A stretch of 64,000 nucleotides of DNA from Wuchereria bancrofti (Eukaryota > Nematoda > Chromadorea > Rhabditida > Onchocercidae), in NCBI GenBank assembly GCA_005281725.1, contig SSBO01000003.1, forward strand, positions 10,289,251 to 10,353,250, written 5' to 3'. A program made the position numbers and the translations under genes. Shown piece by piece: positions 14,501 through 25,379 of this stretch; position 1 is the first letter of the stretch; each line of letters begins with the position of its first letter. The notes under the pieces were generated by a model. That model did no database searches, was not told the origin of the DNA, and worked only from the letters and a program-made list of their open reading frames with translations.

Positions 14501-14727
14501 AAATGTTAAAAAATATTTATTTTTCGACATTAAAAAAATATTAATTTTTCGACATCAAAGCTTTATCAACATATTTACAAAAAAAAAAAAAAAAAAAGAA
14601 AGGAGAGCAACTATTATATTATATTCATCTAAAATAAGTAATTTTAATAAACTTACGTAAAAATTAATACATTAATGGGTAGTAATAGAGTAATTAGAAC
14701 CATGATGATTATAACAATGAATGTCAT
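8587..14727 (-). CDS. Secreted multi-PAN/apple-like protein with Asn/Asp-rich linker (709 aa, 10 exons)
   Basis: Exons read on the minus strand: 14727-14657, 14348-14213, 13915-13748, 13509-13277, 12731-11793, 11577-11457, 11103-10977, 10194-10087, 9516-9349, 8645-8587. They sum to 2130 nt, in frame throughout. Residues 1-24 are a hydrophobic signal peptide, with a second in-frame Met at residue 9. Three cysteine modules look like PAN/apple domains: about 36-125 (LECFKYY, CLDHC, FICR, RECIL), about 507-590 (LKCFHYF, CLHNC, FLCLS, RECIL, YVCLN) and about 608-692 (CFSIC, ECLMAC, TKCYSVNW, RTCYLH, NNCAD). Between the first two lie an Asn/Asp-rich tract (about 224-325) and a Thr-rich tract (about 410-445), both in exon 5. 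The C-terminus is short and acidic (NECEEDYCDN) with no membrane anchor. PAN modules usually bind protein or carbohydrate. Nematode PAN proteins are often secreted or in apical matrix, but no ZP domain is seen here. Specific function is unknown. If the donor at 10976 is not used, translation stops at 10968-10966 and the gene would end early. Confidence 0.72.
9539..9566. repeat. ATT trinucleotide microsatellite in intron
   Basis: About nine ATT repeats lie in the intron between exons 8 and 9 of the PAN gene. There is no sign of function. Confidence 0.9.
12400..12660 (-). repeat. Coding AAT/GAT repeat tract in PAN-protein exon 5
   Basis: Degenerate AAT, AAC, GAT and GAC triplets on the minus strand encode the Asn/Asp-rich tract. 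The frame is the one set by flanking complex sequence on both sides (KPTRTVKSVAIKPDPV downstream, STQTTLSPNQKTTAYYTDYD upstream). The tract is therefore translated rather than intronic, if the model is right. Codon wobble (AAT/AAC, GAT/GAC, interspersed AGC and GGC) argues against a very recent slippage expansion. Confidence 0.75.
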
Positions 14728-16590
14728 TGATAAAAATAATTAGTTGAACAATATGAAAGCTTCATTCTTTCAAACAATATTTAATAATCAGCTTAGAACG
14801 AATGTGATTATTGATAAATTAATATATTTAAATGATTTCCAAATGGATGGAACATTTTGAGAAATGGCAACTAATCATATCTTTTAGATTACTAACATAC
14901 ATCGTTAATTTTCGCAATAAAATCATTCTTAAGAATAAATATAAGAAGGGAATATTATTAGGGAAAGGATGAGAGAGAGAGAGGAGAAGATATAATGTTT
15001 ACTAACACTTTTGTAAATACGACTAAAATTTTAAACGGACATATATATGTTTTAGTGAAATTTCCTGTTTTCATTAATTAACAATTGCCCTGTTCTCATA
15101 ATGTTATTTAAAAAGGGACATTTATTATATATTTGAACATTTAACGAATGAATGCATACATCTGTATAATTAGTTTTAGTTTGCATATCTTAGAATACAG
15201 TTTTGTTAATATTATAAAAGTGAAATGATGAAAATTTGAGTTTAATGTATTATTTAATTTAATGTTTAATTTATTTAATCAATACATCACAAATAAATAT
15301 GAATATATTAAAAGAAATAAATGTTATTCAACAAATAATTTCAAAAAGGTATTAGGATTCTAATAGAGGAAAAATAATAAAATAAGGCTTAATTGAAGGT
15401 TACATTGAAAATAAAGGAAGCAAAGTAAATGTCTTAAAAATTGGAAATTATCCATCTATCTAATCTATATATTGAAAATTAGTCATCGTTTTCAATGCAA
15501 TAAAGGGAAAAATTCAATAGAAATGAAGTGGGATCATCAATGATAATAACGAATGTGAAATGATTACAATAAAATTTCAAAAATCTTTAATAGTAAAATA
15601 TGAATATGTTAAAAATGATTTATTTGAAAAGTTCAATTTAATGGAATTTTAAATCTGCAATAGTTAATCAACACTTTCATTCTTCCTTCAAATAATGCTT
15701 TATAATAATTTTCAGTTAAATCATAAGTATTAAGAATTAATACTTAAATCGTAAGTTAGAGAAAACACATCCAGGATTCATGATTCACTCAGTAACATTT
15801 CAGTTAAATTTCATGCAAAAAAAAAATTAAACTTTGTGAGGAAAAAAAAGAATATTTTCTGGGAAACTTTTATGAAATATATTTGTGTTATTATTTGTTC
15901 TCTTCATTTCTTCTAATAAGTATGTAAAAAATTAAGTATAAAAAATAAATATAAAGATAAAAATTCAAAAGCTATTCGAATTGAAGTTCATATAATAGTA
16001 AAATGAAAGTTTCCTATATCATAATTATTTATCGTTGTACTAACTTTTGTTTGTCCTAATAATTTATTTAGTATTTTATGTATTTTAATTCTAAGATAAT
16101 ATTAAGCAAATTCAAGCTAAACATTTCTATGTCAATTATACTGTGTTATAAAAATTATACTTGAAATGTAGCAATAACTCATAGTTGCATTTATTATTAG
16201 CTCAAAAAAGCACCGTCGCTAATTTTGAAAAATTTCTAGATTTCTCTTTCTTCTTCTCGTCATATTAATCTTAAGATCAATTATTAATTTTTTATACTGA
16301 TAGATCATTTATTCAAAATCCGCTTTGAAAAGACTATAATAATACACTATCGATAGTCTGATTATTAGTTCTAGAAAATCCTTCCCTTCAATTTATTAGA
16401 CAAACTTTTCTTAACAGACAATTGTATAAATCTCTTTTCTCTTTCTCTCTCTTGACAATTTATTTGTCTGTTAAGAAAGAACAAACAATTATTGTAATAT
16501 GATAGATGGAGAAAGATGTGGATGGGACGGGTGACTAGAGAGATTTCTTTGAGAGAGAGAGAGAGATAGTTGTTGGAAAGAAGGTTCGTT
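14728..16590. other. Upstream region of the PAN gene, no gene seen
   Basis: This DNA includes a GA-rich run at 14967-14990, a CT/GA-rich segment at 16430-16570, and an inverted repeat (arms 16408-16421 and 16464-16477). It should contain the minus-strand promoter of the PAN gene, but I can point to no specific element. No open frame is worth keeping. Confidence 0.55.
16408..16477. repeat. Inverted repeat with 14-nt arms
   Basis: TTCTTAACAGACAA at 16408-16421 is the exact reverse complement of TTGTCTGTTAAGAA at 16464-16477, with a CT-rich loop of 42 bases. It could be a hairpin, or the ends of a small decayed foldback element. It lies just outside the broken receptor copy at 16590-17160. Confidence 0.8.
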
Positions 16591-16599
16591 TTATGCTTG

Positions 16600-17160
16600 C
16601 GTTTTTTTTTTCAAGTTAATCAAAGAAACAATCACTTCTAAATTATTCCGTTTGTTTTCTTGGATATACCAATGGATTCCCGGAGAATTCTTTTTATTCT
16701 GAAGCAATATGAAGTGATTGTTTCGTCTGAGATAGAATACGATTGCAATCAGTGTATTACTAGTAATACCGTAGTAGGGCAAGAAATAAAACTGCTATAT
16801 ATTTTGTATGATTTTTGTCTGTTATGTCAACCACATTAGTCGTATTTCTTTCCTGATAAATTGAGGATAATATCAGAAATAGTACAATTATATAGTAAGA
16901 ATGAGTGATCATTTTACTAATTGACGGTTCTCTTCGCAAAAAAAAAAAAAAAAAAAATTGTCACAAAATTTCAGCACAGTAGAAAGGAAAAGAGAAAAAG
17001 GCAAGAAATATAAATTGAGAATTCAAATTCCAAAATAGGACGGTCGATAATGGAAGTGTATTAATATTCCAAGATCAATTATAGTTTAACCATGAAATGA
17101 GTTTTTTTTTTCCTCATTTTGCAAACTGTCATGGAAACTGGCCAATAACAATGTCACCGA
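16600..17160 (-). pseudogene. Broken Srx-like receptor copy (leader block and exon 1 fragment)
   Basis: Read on the minus strand, 16815-16700 matches the first transmembrane part of the intact receptor exon 1: KYIAVLF, then after a frameshift YGITSNTLIAIVFYL (compare CGIISNTLLAIVVF in the gene at 21436). The match stops where a foldback begins: AAACAATCACTTC at 16626-16638 is the inverse of GAAGTGATTGTTT at 16711-16723. Upstream on the same strand, 17160-17110 matches the signal-peptide-like leader block that precedes the other receptor cassettes, with its ATG lost. No exons 2-5 were found. It is a decayed, inverted cassette. Confidence 0.7.
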
Positions 17161-17529
17161 AATTTTTTTTTTTAGAAATGATTCCTTTCATATCAAAGTT
17201 CAAAGCAAAGCCAATAACTAGCTAATCTTTTAGGGTAAATGCTATTAGTTTGGCTGTTTATGTCAAATTTGAAATATAATGAAATCCATTTCTTTGCTAT
17301 GGCTTTGCTGACTAAAAAAAGCGTAATATTTTGTGTAATATCAGTTCGCCATAAAGTGCTATAAAGCAATTTAATGCAATAGAAAAAAATTTTTATTCGA
17401 CTTAATTGGAAATCACAAATGACAAATAGTGCAGAGAAATCGATTTCACTATATTTCAATTTTGACACAAATGACCAAATTAATAATTACACTCGAAAAA
17501 TTAATAAGTTAAAGTTTGCTGCATTCTTT

Positions 17530-17995
17530 CATATTTTCTGCGCTTTCAATTCATTCCTTTGGTCGTCAAATTTCGGCATGATTCATTGATATCACCAAAC
17601 AATGGCTAAAATAATTTCTATCCTTTAAATAACTTATAGATAGGTATTCTAACACTCAACATTCGTTCAAGCAGATGTTGCAGGATAAAGATAAACACTG
17701 TTTAATAATATTATCGTTGTGCTAAAGTAAATAACTGACGCCAAATTTTAGAAATCCAATTTGATCAAATTAAATCGATTTGCCCTTGAATTTTTAATTC
17801 TTTTATTTACCACTATTATTTGACAAAGTTAGAAATTTGAATGTCCAGAAGCTTATTCATACCACGGTTAAATTTTTAGCGATCGTATTCATCGATTTTT
17901 ATTACTGTATTGGAGTATTTTCTGTTTCGAATTGGACTTTCTACGATTCATACCGTCAACAGTACCTTTTCAATTTTCAACAAATTTTTAAAGAA
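17530..17995 (+). pseudogene. Broken Srx-like receptor copy (exon 2 end, intron and exon 3 fragment)
   Basis: The sequence GGCATGATTCATTGATATC at 17575-17593 matches the exon 2/intron junction of the intact receptor at 22312. About 300 bp on, 17878-17990 matches exon 3, with FIDFYYC corresponding to SADFYYC and SADFYY-type sequence in the intact genes. Exon 4 and 5 homology was not found before the inverted repeat block at 18480. The two fragments here and at 16600 face opposite ways, so this is a rearranged end of the receptor array. Confidence 0.65.
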
Positions 17996-18479
17996 TATTA
18001 AACCAACTTTGTCATTCCCAAATTTTGAAAATATTCTTTAATTTATAAATATATTTATTATTACTATTGATCCTTTCCATAATCTGCATACGTCCGTATT
18101 AGCTAAATGATAACCAAATGATCTTCAATGCTTGATCTTGGTTTCTCTTCAGAATGATTTTTGTGACTTTGATCTAATTCCATATGTGATCCCGATCAAA
18201 TTCAACATATCAGTAACATTAAGAAATAGCACTATTAGAAGTGCTTTTAATGAATTTGTAAAAACAGTCTCCATAGGCTATTTAAGAATGAAATCGTTTT
18301 CCCATGCTCCGTAAAGTTAGTCAGCATATCATACCAAATACTGACAATCATATGAAGAGAAAGTATAGTTTCGTTGATTCAATAAATGTATTAAATTTCG
18401 ATATAATTATGGCCACAAAGCAATTCAGCATTAAAAGAAATGCAAAACTTTACGAAGCACAAGATGGAAATTTTTGATT

Positions 18480-19565
18480 GTTGCGAATTTATGGTTGATC
18501 TATGTGTTGTGAAAGTTTATTGGGGTAGGAAAAGTTGGATACAAGATTGGTCATTTTGTCCGACTTCCTCATTTCATTTCGGTAAAGGAGAAATGTAACT
18601 ATCATGTTGTATTTTCAACTTCATTTATAGTTTTAATTCACCAAGGTTTTTTTTTCTCATAAATTTGGGTCTGAAATTTCCATATTCAAATAAAAAATTT
18701 AATAATGATTATAATGCAGTCTAGTATACTAGCATTCTTTACCAAGACGAATGCTGGCAGTTGGTCCGAAGAAAATGGATAGATATGGATAAAAAATTAT
18801 TGTTGCATGAATAATAACTTTGTTGGAAGATAAGAAATGCTTTAAAGTAGGCTTCTGATATAACATTATAAATTGAAATGCTTGGTGCGATGAGTGCTTC
18901 TTTTAAATGAATCAACAAGCAAATGAAGCAGCAATTGGATATAAGTTGATTTCCATAAATGTTTACATACTAATTACGAATGTTGAAATTTTCTTGTCTT
19001 CATTTTATTAAACCGAATTTTTTCCTATTGTTGAGGGACAAATTTTTCACAATGACTGTGTCTGTTATAATTTGCTCGCAAAGAATATGTGTAATTTGCT
19101 CTTAAAAGGTTGTAAGCTCTTTGTTCATTTAGATTTCCTTATTATAAAGCAGAATGTTGTAGAAGCCTTTCAGTCCGATAGTCAATGTTATAAGCAATTG
19201 TAATGTTATGAATCAAATGTCATTATATATGTTAAAGATTATCGATGAATGATAGCTCTTTACCTTTTTTCTCAAAGTACTGTAATCATACCCTTTTTTT
19301 ATGAAGCTAATATGCACTATATAAGGAGTAAAACCCATTGTTCAGTCAATGCAAGAAGCTTCGATTCCGTCCCTCCCTACACTCACTCAATTCAATTTCA
19401 CCAAATAGTGGTACAGAAGCAGCAAGAACAGCAATGGATTGAAAGGATTGTGTGAACGCGATATTATGTGATATCGTGTAAGAACAATAAAGCTATTGTT
19501 GACATTGTGAAGTTACGACACCAACAAATACTAAGTCTTTCCTCGACGATATTCTAATTCTTATT
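18480..19565 (-). repeat. Inverted copy of the receptor-array repeat family
   Basis: Read as reverse complement, this block aligns in patches with 23950-25010 and 26530-27450. Examples are the AATATGGAAATTTC segment near 18680, the region near 18770-19100 matching 24480-24780, the GAGTGAGTG/CACTCACTC region near 19380 matching 24270 and 26590, and the end at 19483-19545 matching 23970-24030. Copies are clearly diverged. I found no coding capacity or terminal motif that names a transposon class. Confidence 0.7.
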
Positions 19566-19569
19566 GTAT

Positions 19570-21040
19570 AAGAAAAAAATGAAACAGTTTAATAGTAAAA
19601 ATTTTCATTTTGATTATACGTTGCAAGCTGACATTCATAACGCATACTGCAGAATACTGAAATATGCATAGTATTGTAGTGGATAAATAATAAACAATCC
19701 CAGCTATAAAGCATCCTATATTAAGCAAATAGGTTTTACTAATCGTTTTAAATCCAACTGAAACTTATTGTAATAGCAAGGAAATGAAAAAGTATGGATT
19801 ACTTCGATTAGCATTAGGTTTTTTAGAATATATCACAGTATGGAGTGATACGCTGCAACAATACGAATGCAGAAATTTATGAATAAAGCATCACAGTTTG
19901 GTAGTTTTGAAGGTTAAATTAAAGATATGCTCAAGTTTGAAGAAAATAGCACTGTGAGATAATCTTCCACTCCATTTCATTTTGCATTTCACACAAGGAA
20001 TCATCTGGTGCAATATTAAAAATCGGTAGATGTGATCACTAAATATTAATATATATAACTTATGTGATATAGAGTCGGACTTATCATCAACTATTAATAA
20101 AACGAGAAACTTTCAGTCTGTACTCATCAAGAAAAGTCAGGAATTGGTTGCTGTCAGTGACACCGCATTACTGAAACATAAAAGAAAAAAGATTGAAAAT
20201 TTGCTGTACTACTCCTGCTCACTAACAGATTTCGCATTTAAATTATAAATTCTGTGTTTTGTTGAAAGTTGAATTCAGTGTTTCAGGTTTGTCATTTGAA
20301 GATATTTGTCATTGAAATGACGTTGCAATACTATTGGCTGCCTTTATTAGTTGTAAAATATTTGTTAATTACGTAGATTATGTGTGCATTAAAAATTTAC
20401 GAATAAGTACCTAATTTTAGTACCTAATTTTATTCATAAATAAGAAAGTGAATATATATGTCCTTATTCATTTGTTAAGTATATTACGCCATTAAGCTTA
20501 CGTTAAGTTTGTTTTAATCCAAGTATTCTTTCAATAACAATTAAAAATTCATCAAATTTCGAATCAACAAGTTTAAATAAATATTTAAAAGCTAATAAAT
20601 TATACACTTACAAAAACAAATGTATAATTTGTTATTTTTTTCAGAAATTTAGTACTTTGATGATTTAGCACTTTTGGTCTGAATCGATTGTTATCGGCCT
20701 TAGTGAAAATCACAAATAACGGATCATAAGGAAATGGATTTTATTGCATTTCAAATTTGACACAAACAATTGAATTAATAATTAAAATTCAAAAGTACAC
20801 TACTGAACGAACACATTAGGATAGATTCAATAGTAATACGGCAGTGAATTTTCAATCATTTTTTTTTCATTAACTAGCTTCTTTTCAATTTACTTTGTTT
20901 TATATCTCTCATTTGGTTGATTGTTTCTGTATCAATTGAACTAGTTAGCTGAGTTAAAATGATTTTATAATTGGCAATTTGAGTTCAGAAAATTACTCCA
21001 TTTGATCTTATGTATGAATATCGTCATGATGACGATATAT
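19570..21040. other. Spacer within the receptor array, no gene seen
   Basis: No supported coding sequence. The part near 20690-20790 resembles 17400-17490 (AAATCACAAAT..., TTTGACACAAA...), so this spacer is again a copy of flanking DNA shared with the broken cassette upstream. Confidence 0.55.
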
Positions 21041-21213
21041 GACAGTTGCAAAAATAATAAGTAGAAAACTCATTTTGTTCAAATTATAATTGGTCTTTAA
21101 ATACTAGTACATTTTCATTATCAACCTTTATATTTCATGTCAATTTATATTTCAGCAGTTGAAAATCTTCCCTTCCTGTTGTGCTGAAATTCTGTGAGAG
21201 AAACGAGAAGTTG

Positions 21214-21290
21214 ATGACGATATTGCTTATATTTTTAGTAGCAGTTTCCATGACAGTTGCAAAAATAATAAGTAGAAAATTCATTTTGTT
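21214..21290 (+). other. Signal-peptide-like upstream ORF of receptor gene A
   Basis: ATG at 21214 opens a hydrophobic frame (MTILLIFLVAVSMTVAK) that aligns with the block at 28190 (MVTISMTLLLAVSMVVAK) and with degraded versions at 35180-35245 and 17160-17110. It has a typical h-region followed by VAK. It is either an alternative first exon, a short upstream ORF, or the remnant of a separate small secreted-peptide gene. No clean donor is visible in this copy. Confidence 0.4.
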
Positions 21291-21365
21291 CAAATTATAA
21301 TCGGTCTTTAAATACTAGTACATTTTCATTATCAACCTTTATATTTCGTGACCATTTATATTTCA

Positions 21366-21366
21366 G
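21366..21366 (+). promoter_or_regulatory. Probable trans-splice or 5' intron acceptor for receptor gene A
   Basis: TATTTCAG ends at 21366, 70 nt before the ATG at 21436. A matching acceptor lies 60 nt before the ATG of receptor gene C at 35346. The motif fits the nematode consensus TTTTCAG. Confidence 0.45.
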
Positions 21367-21435
21367 CAGTTGAAAATCTTCCCTTCCTGTTTTGCTGAAA
21401 TTCTGTGAGAGAAACGAGAATTGTTGATTGATAAA

Positions 21436-23446
21436 ATGGCCCGTTCTTACTGCATAATTCTATTATTTCTGGTATTACCCTCAACCTGTCAAGAAAAAAA
21501 CGCAACGTGGTTGACAGATGTGGTTGATATAAGAGACAAGAATCATAAGATTACAAGATATATAGCAGTTCTATTTTTTGTGGTTTTATTGCTTTGCGGT
21601 ATTATAAGTAATACATTGTTGGCGATCGTAGTATTCAGTAAACAACAAAACAATCATTATAATCGTGAATTTATTCTTATCGTATTACAAGTGATTATTG
21701 CTAATTTCACGGCTTTTCTCCCGCAAATACTTGTTGTATTGCCTGAAATATTAAAAACAAAAGATAGTTCATATTGTAAGTTATTTCATTCTCATTCATC
21801 AGACATCATTTACTTTAATATTAGTTAAATATTGATTTAAGTAATTCTTTTAAAATTATACTGAAAAGAAGAGATTGTTGTTAATCAAACATAGTAAATA
21901 TTCTAATTCTGACTACAAAATACTGTGCTGATGTTGTCCAACCGTTAACGTTTTTACCAAAATCAGTGATTCAAATTTTTGAGACGAAATTTTTAAAATG
22001 TACATTTTATAATACTTTTGCAAATTTCTTTGCCACGAGATTTTTTGAAGCTTGTTTGAGTCTAATTTTATTATAACAAGCAAAAGCAAGTTTTATTCAA
22101 TAACTAATTTAATTGTGTTTCAGCAAATGAAATGGTGTGGATTAACCACGTATTCGCAACTTCCAATACTTTTTCACTCTTTTCCATACTTCATTTTTCA
22201 CTTTTGTTGACGCTGAATCGTTTTGTGGCAATAATTTTACCAAAATACTACACTTTGTTCGAATCAGCAAAGTTGTATTTTCTAATCGCTTTTATATGGT
22301 TCTCAGCTTTAGGTATGAATCATTGATATCCCTCAAATAATCAAAATGATTTCCAGTTATGCCATCATTGTTGCAGAGATTCGGGAAATTAAAGTTAACT
22401 TATAATCCACCGAAATTAACTTATATTTGGATGATCTATCTTGCTAATATTTGATGCTAATTTTCAGCGATCACATCTGCCGATTTTTATTATTGCGCCA
22501 GAAGATTCCTTGTGTGGAATCTGAGTTGGGAAGCAAATTGCGCAAACTTAAGCGGAATAAGGCAGACTTGGTGGAGGTCATCTTTCAAAGCTCTTTTTTC
22601 AATTTTGAGTAAATCCTTAATTTAAATTAAATAACTAAGTTGCGAATTTTTTCCATGCAAGCTTCTTTATTCGTGTTATTTCAAAGCGTCACTCGACTTT
22701 AATGTATTTAATACATATAATCGAAAACTTTTTATGCTGTAGTAGCCTTGCCGTTACAGAAAGTCCTAGATGGATTTAAAAGCTATTTGCTTAATATATT
22801 TTAGGGTATCTTACCGTTGGGCATTGCTTATACCTAATATAATGTTCGTTATGTATATCGTAATATTCTACAGTATACGTCGTAAACGTCATTTTGCAAC
22901 AAATAGCAATCAAAGTTTGTACCATTAAATTATTTCTTTATAATATGAGTAATTAATAAAATCTACTGTTTTTTTTCCAAGTTATTAAGTTTATTAAATT
23001 CCGAAATTTTCACTCTCCAATCTTAGCTTATTTCATCGCTTAACTATCAAATATCTTTAGATATTATGAACAGGAATGCAAGACATGGAAGCAATACCAT
23101 GAAACTTTCTTATTATGAATGGTCAATGTTAATTCAGGCTGCATGGAATTGTGGTGTATGGATAATTGGTGTTATTGTTTTTAATTTTCTGTCACCAACG
23201 TTGACTAAAATTTTCGGCAAAGAAGCTGATCTTCCATCCAGAATTTTCATAAATTGTTATATCATTTTCATTTGCTCCGTATTGCCTACTGTTCATTTTA
23301 TTTACAGTAAGCAATCGCGTGCTATCATAAAACATCATTTATATGGTTGGTTGCAACTGAGACTGGGAAAGTTAAAAGTAAGACCGCTATCCAAGGTGTG
23401 CTGGGACACAAAGCACAATATGAATGTAGTGGTAGTGGCTAAATGA
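21436..23446 (+). CDS. Receptor gene A: Srx-like nematode 7TM chemoreceptor (377 aa, 5 exons)
   Basis: Exons are 21436-21775, 22124-22312, 22468-22576, 22805-22914 and 23061-23446, summing to 1134 nt in frame. An N-terminal signal peptide (residues 1-19, MARSYCIILLFLVLPSTCQ) precedes TM1 (YIAVLFFVVLLLCGIISNTL) and TM2 (FILIVLQVIIANFTAFLPQI). Exon 2 has the NRF motif (LTLNRFVAIILPKYY) that takes the place of DRY in many nematode chemoreceptor families. Exon 3 has Cys-containing extracellular sequence (DFYYCARRF). Exon 4 has TM5 and a basic loop (YSIRRKRH). Exon 5 has TM6-7 (YEWSMLIQAAWNCGVW, PTVHFIYSKQSR). The overall pattern resembles C. elegans Srx receptors, but another nematode-specific rhodopsin-like family is possible. 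Likely role: chemosensory GPCR at a sensory neuron membrane; ligand unknown. It looks intact. Confidence 0.8.
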
Positions 23447-23940
23447 TGTGTTTGAAATGATTTCCGGCAATAATTCTGAAAATCGAAATTTAGCTCATTT
23501 GTTATGTGAAACATTTCTTGAAACACAAAAACTTTTTTTTTTCTTTTTTTATAAGCTTAAGTGTGGAATTGTTTTATTAATAATTTCGATCCTTTAATTA
23601 AAATATGAAAATTATGCATGTGGTTGTTTTCAATTTTAACATATATCATAATGTAATCCATAGAGAAATTTGAGTGCAAAATAAGCAGTTTTAACATTCG
23701 GGATAATCTAATCAGTCTGATTTTAATGAATTTTTTACGAAAATTTATACGAAAATATAATTTTTGTCATCACTAATTTTCAAAAACATTTTTTACTTGA
23801 AAGTATTATATTTATTATTATTGTTCCTGATTAAATAAAACTGTTTTGAAAAGTGTATTTGCTTACATTTCGGGCTTTTATTTGCCCAAACAACATAGGC
23901 GTCTACGTGTTTGTTTGACATTATCTCTCCAGTAATGAAC
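23447..23940. other. 3' flank of receptor gene A
   Basis: AT-rich DNA with an AATAAA at 23834-23839, about 390 bases after the stop, which may be the polyadenylation signal. Nothing else is recognised. Confidence 0.45.
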
Positions 23941-23949
23941 AGTATAGAA

Positions 23950-25310
23950 ATAATTAGGATATTGTCGGGGAAAGATTTTGTATTTGTTGATGTCGTAATT
24001 TCACAATGTTGACAATAGCTTTATTGTTTTTGCATGATATCACATATTATCGCGCTTATACATTAGTGGGAAAGAAATGAACAAAGTAAATATCAAATTA
24101 TACCAGTTTATTAAATATTTGTCGTTTTTAACAGTTTATTAATTTTTAACAGTTTATAAAAAAAAGAATTATTAATAACAGTTTATTAATTATTTGTCGC
24201 AATTTCGCTTTTTTATGTCTTTCCACAGTGTTATTGCTGTTGTTACACCATAGCTTTTTGAAATTGAATTGAGTGAGTGCCGAGACAAACAAAATCGAAG
24301 TTTGCTATACCCAGATACCAGAAACTAAACCCACACAACAGCTTTTACTCCTAAAACAAAACGCATGACTGCACTACTTAAAAAGAGTAAACAGCTAATT
24401 TAGATTGCTTTATGAGATAAGGAAATCGAAATTAACAAAACGATGCTGTCTTAAAAATCGTGTCTTAATTATCAAACACATATTCTTTGTTAGCAAATCA
24501 TAACAGACACAGTCATTGTGGAAATTTTGTCCTCTGACAACAATAAGAAAAAATTTGGTTTAATAAAATGAAAACAATTAAGAGATTTTTGACATTCGTA
24601 ATTAGTATGTAAAAATTATGAAAACCAAGTTACATTCAATTGCTGCTTCATTTGCTTGTTGATTCATTTAAAAGAAGCATTCATCGCACCAAAGCATTTC
24701 AAGAAGCCTGCTTTAAAGCATTTCTTCCAACAAAGTTATTATTCATGCAACAATAATTTTTTATCCATATCTAATCACTTCTTTTGAACTTACTGTCAAC
24801 ACTTGTTTTCATAAAGTATGCTTAGCCTGCATTATAATCATTATTAAATTTTTTATTTGAATATGGAAATTTCCGACCCAAATTTAAGAGAAAAAAATTC
24901 AGTGAATTAAAACTACAAATGAAGTTGAAAATCTTATATGGTAGTTAATAATAAAACATGCTAGTTAATAATTCTAACAAATAAAATGATAAAGTCGAGC
25001 AAGGCAAACTGATTGTTCTTTCAATTGTTTTATGATGTTTTCTTTTTTTTTTCATTTCAAGTGATGTCCATTTTCATAAAATCAAGAAAATGTATTTTAT
25101 TGTTGAGACGGAAACTTCGATTTTTATAATTTTTCTTCTTAAACATTTAAAACCACTAATTCACCTAGAAGAATCTGATCCTTGTAATTTCATCCAAAAC
25201 CAAAATAGAGACAACTCGCGCAGATTATTTCATCTAGAAGCGTCGTTATAGCCTCAAATGTTAATTGTTCTTTACCTCGAATCTTTTTGTCCAACATACA
25301 AACGAATCAT
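23950..25310 (+). repeat. Receptor-array repeat, copy 1
   Basis: This block is related in direct orientation to 26530-27830 and, in part, to 33410-34330. Its reverse complement is related to 18480-19565. The best-conserved pieces are 24480-24780 and 24830-25310, which match 26950-27260 and 27330-27815 closely. No long open reading frame is present. Confidence 0.85.
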
Positions 25311-25379
25311 TATTTTGATCTAATAATAAGAAGATGAATTCATGGTACTTTTGATACTTGGAGGATCAGTTCTATTTCT

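Larger units (their letters stand above)
21041..21420 (+). repeat. Duplicated 5' leader of receptor gene A (about 170 bp, period 211)
   Basis: 21041-21212 and 21252-21420 are near-identical direct copies. Each holds the tail of the signal-peptide-like block, a TATTTCAG acceptor (at about 21155 and 21366) and a GAGAGAAACGAGAA sequence. The second copy runs directly into the receptor ATG at 21436. The duplication doubles the putative trans-splice acceptor and any promoter element held here. Confidence 0.9.

Noticed and set aside
18132..18314. Plus-strand 60-residue frame after a TCTTCAG acceptor
   Set aside because: I tested it as exon 4 or 5 of the broken receptor at 17530 and found no match to either exon of the intact genes.
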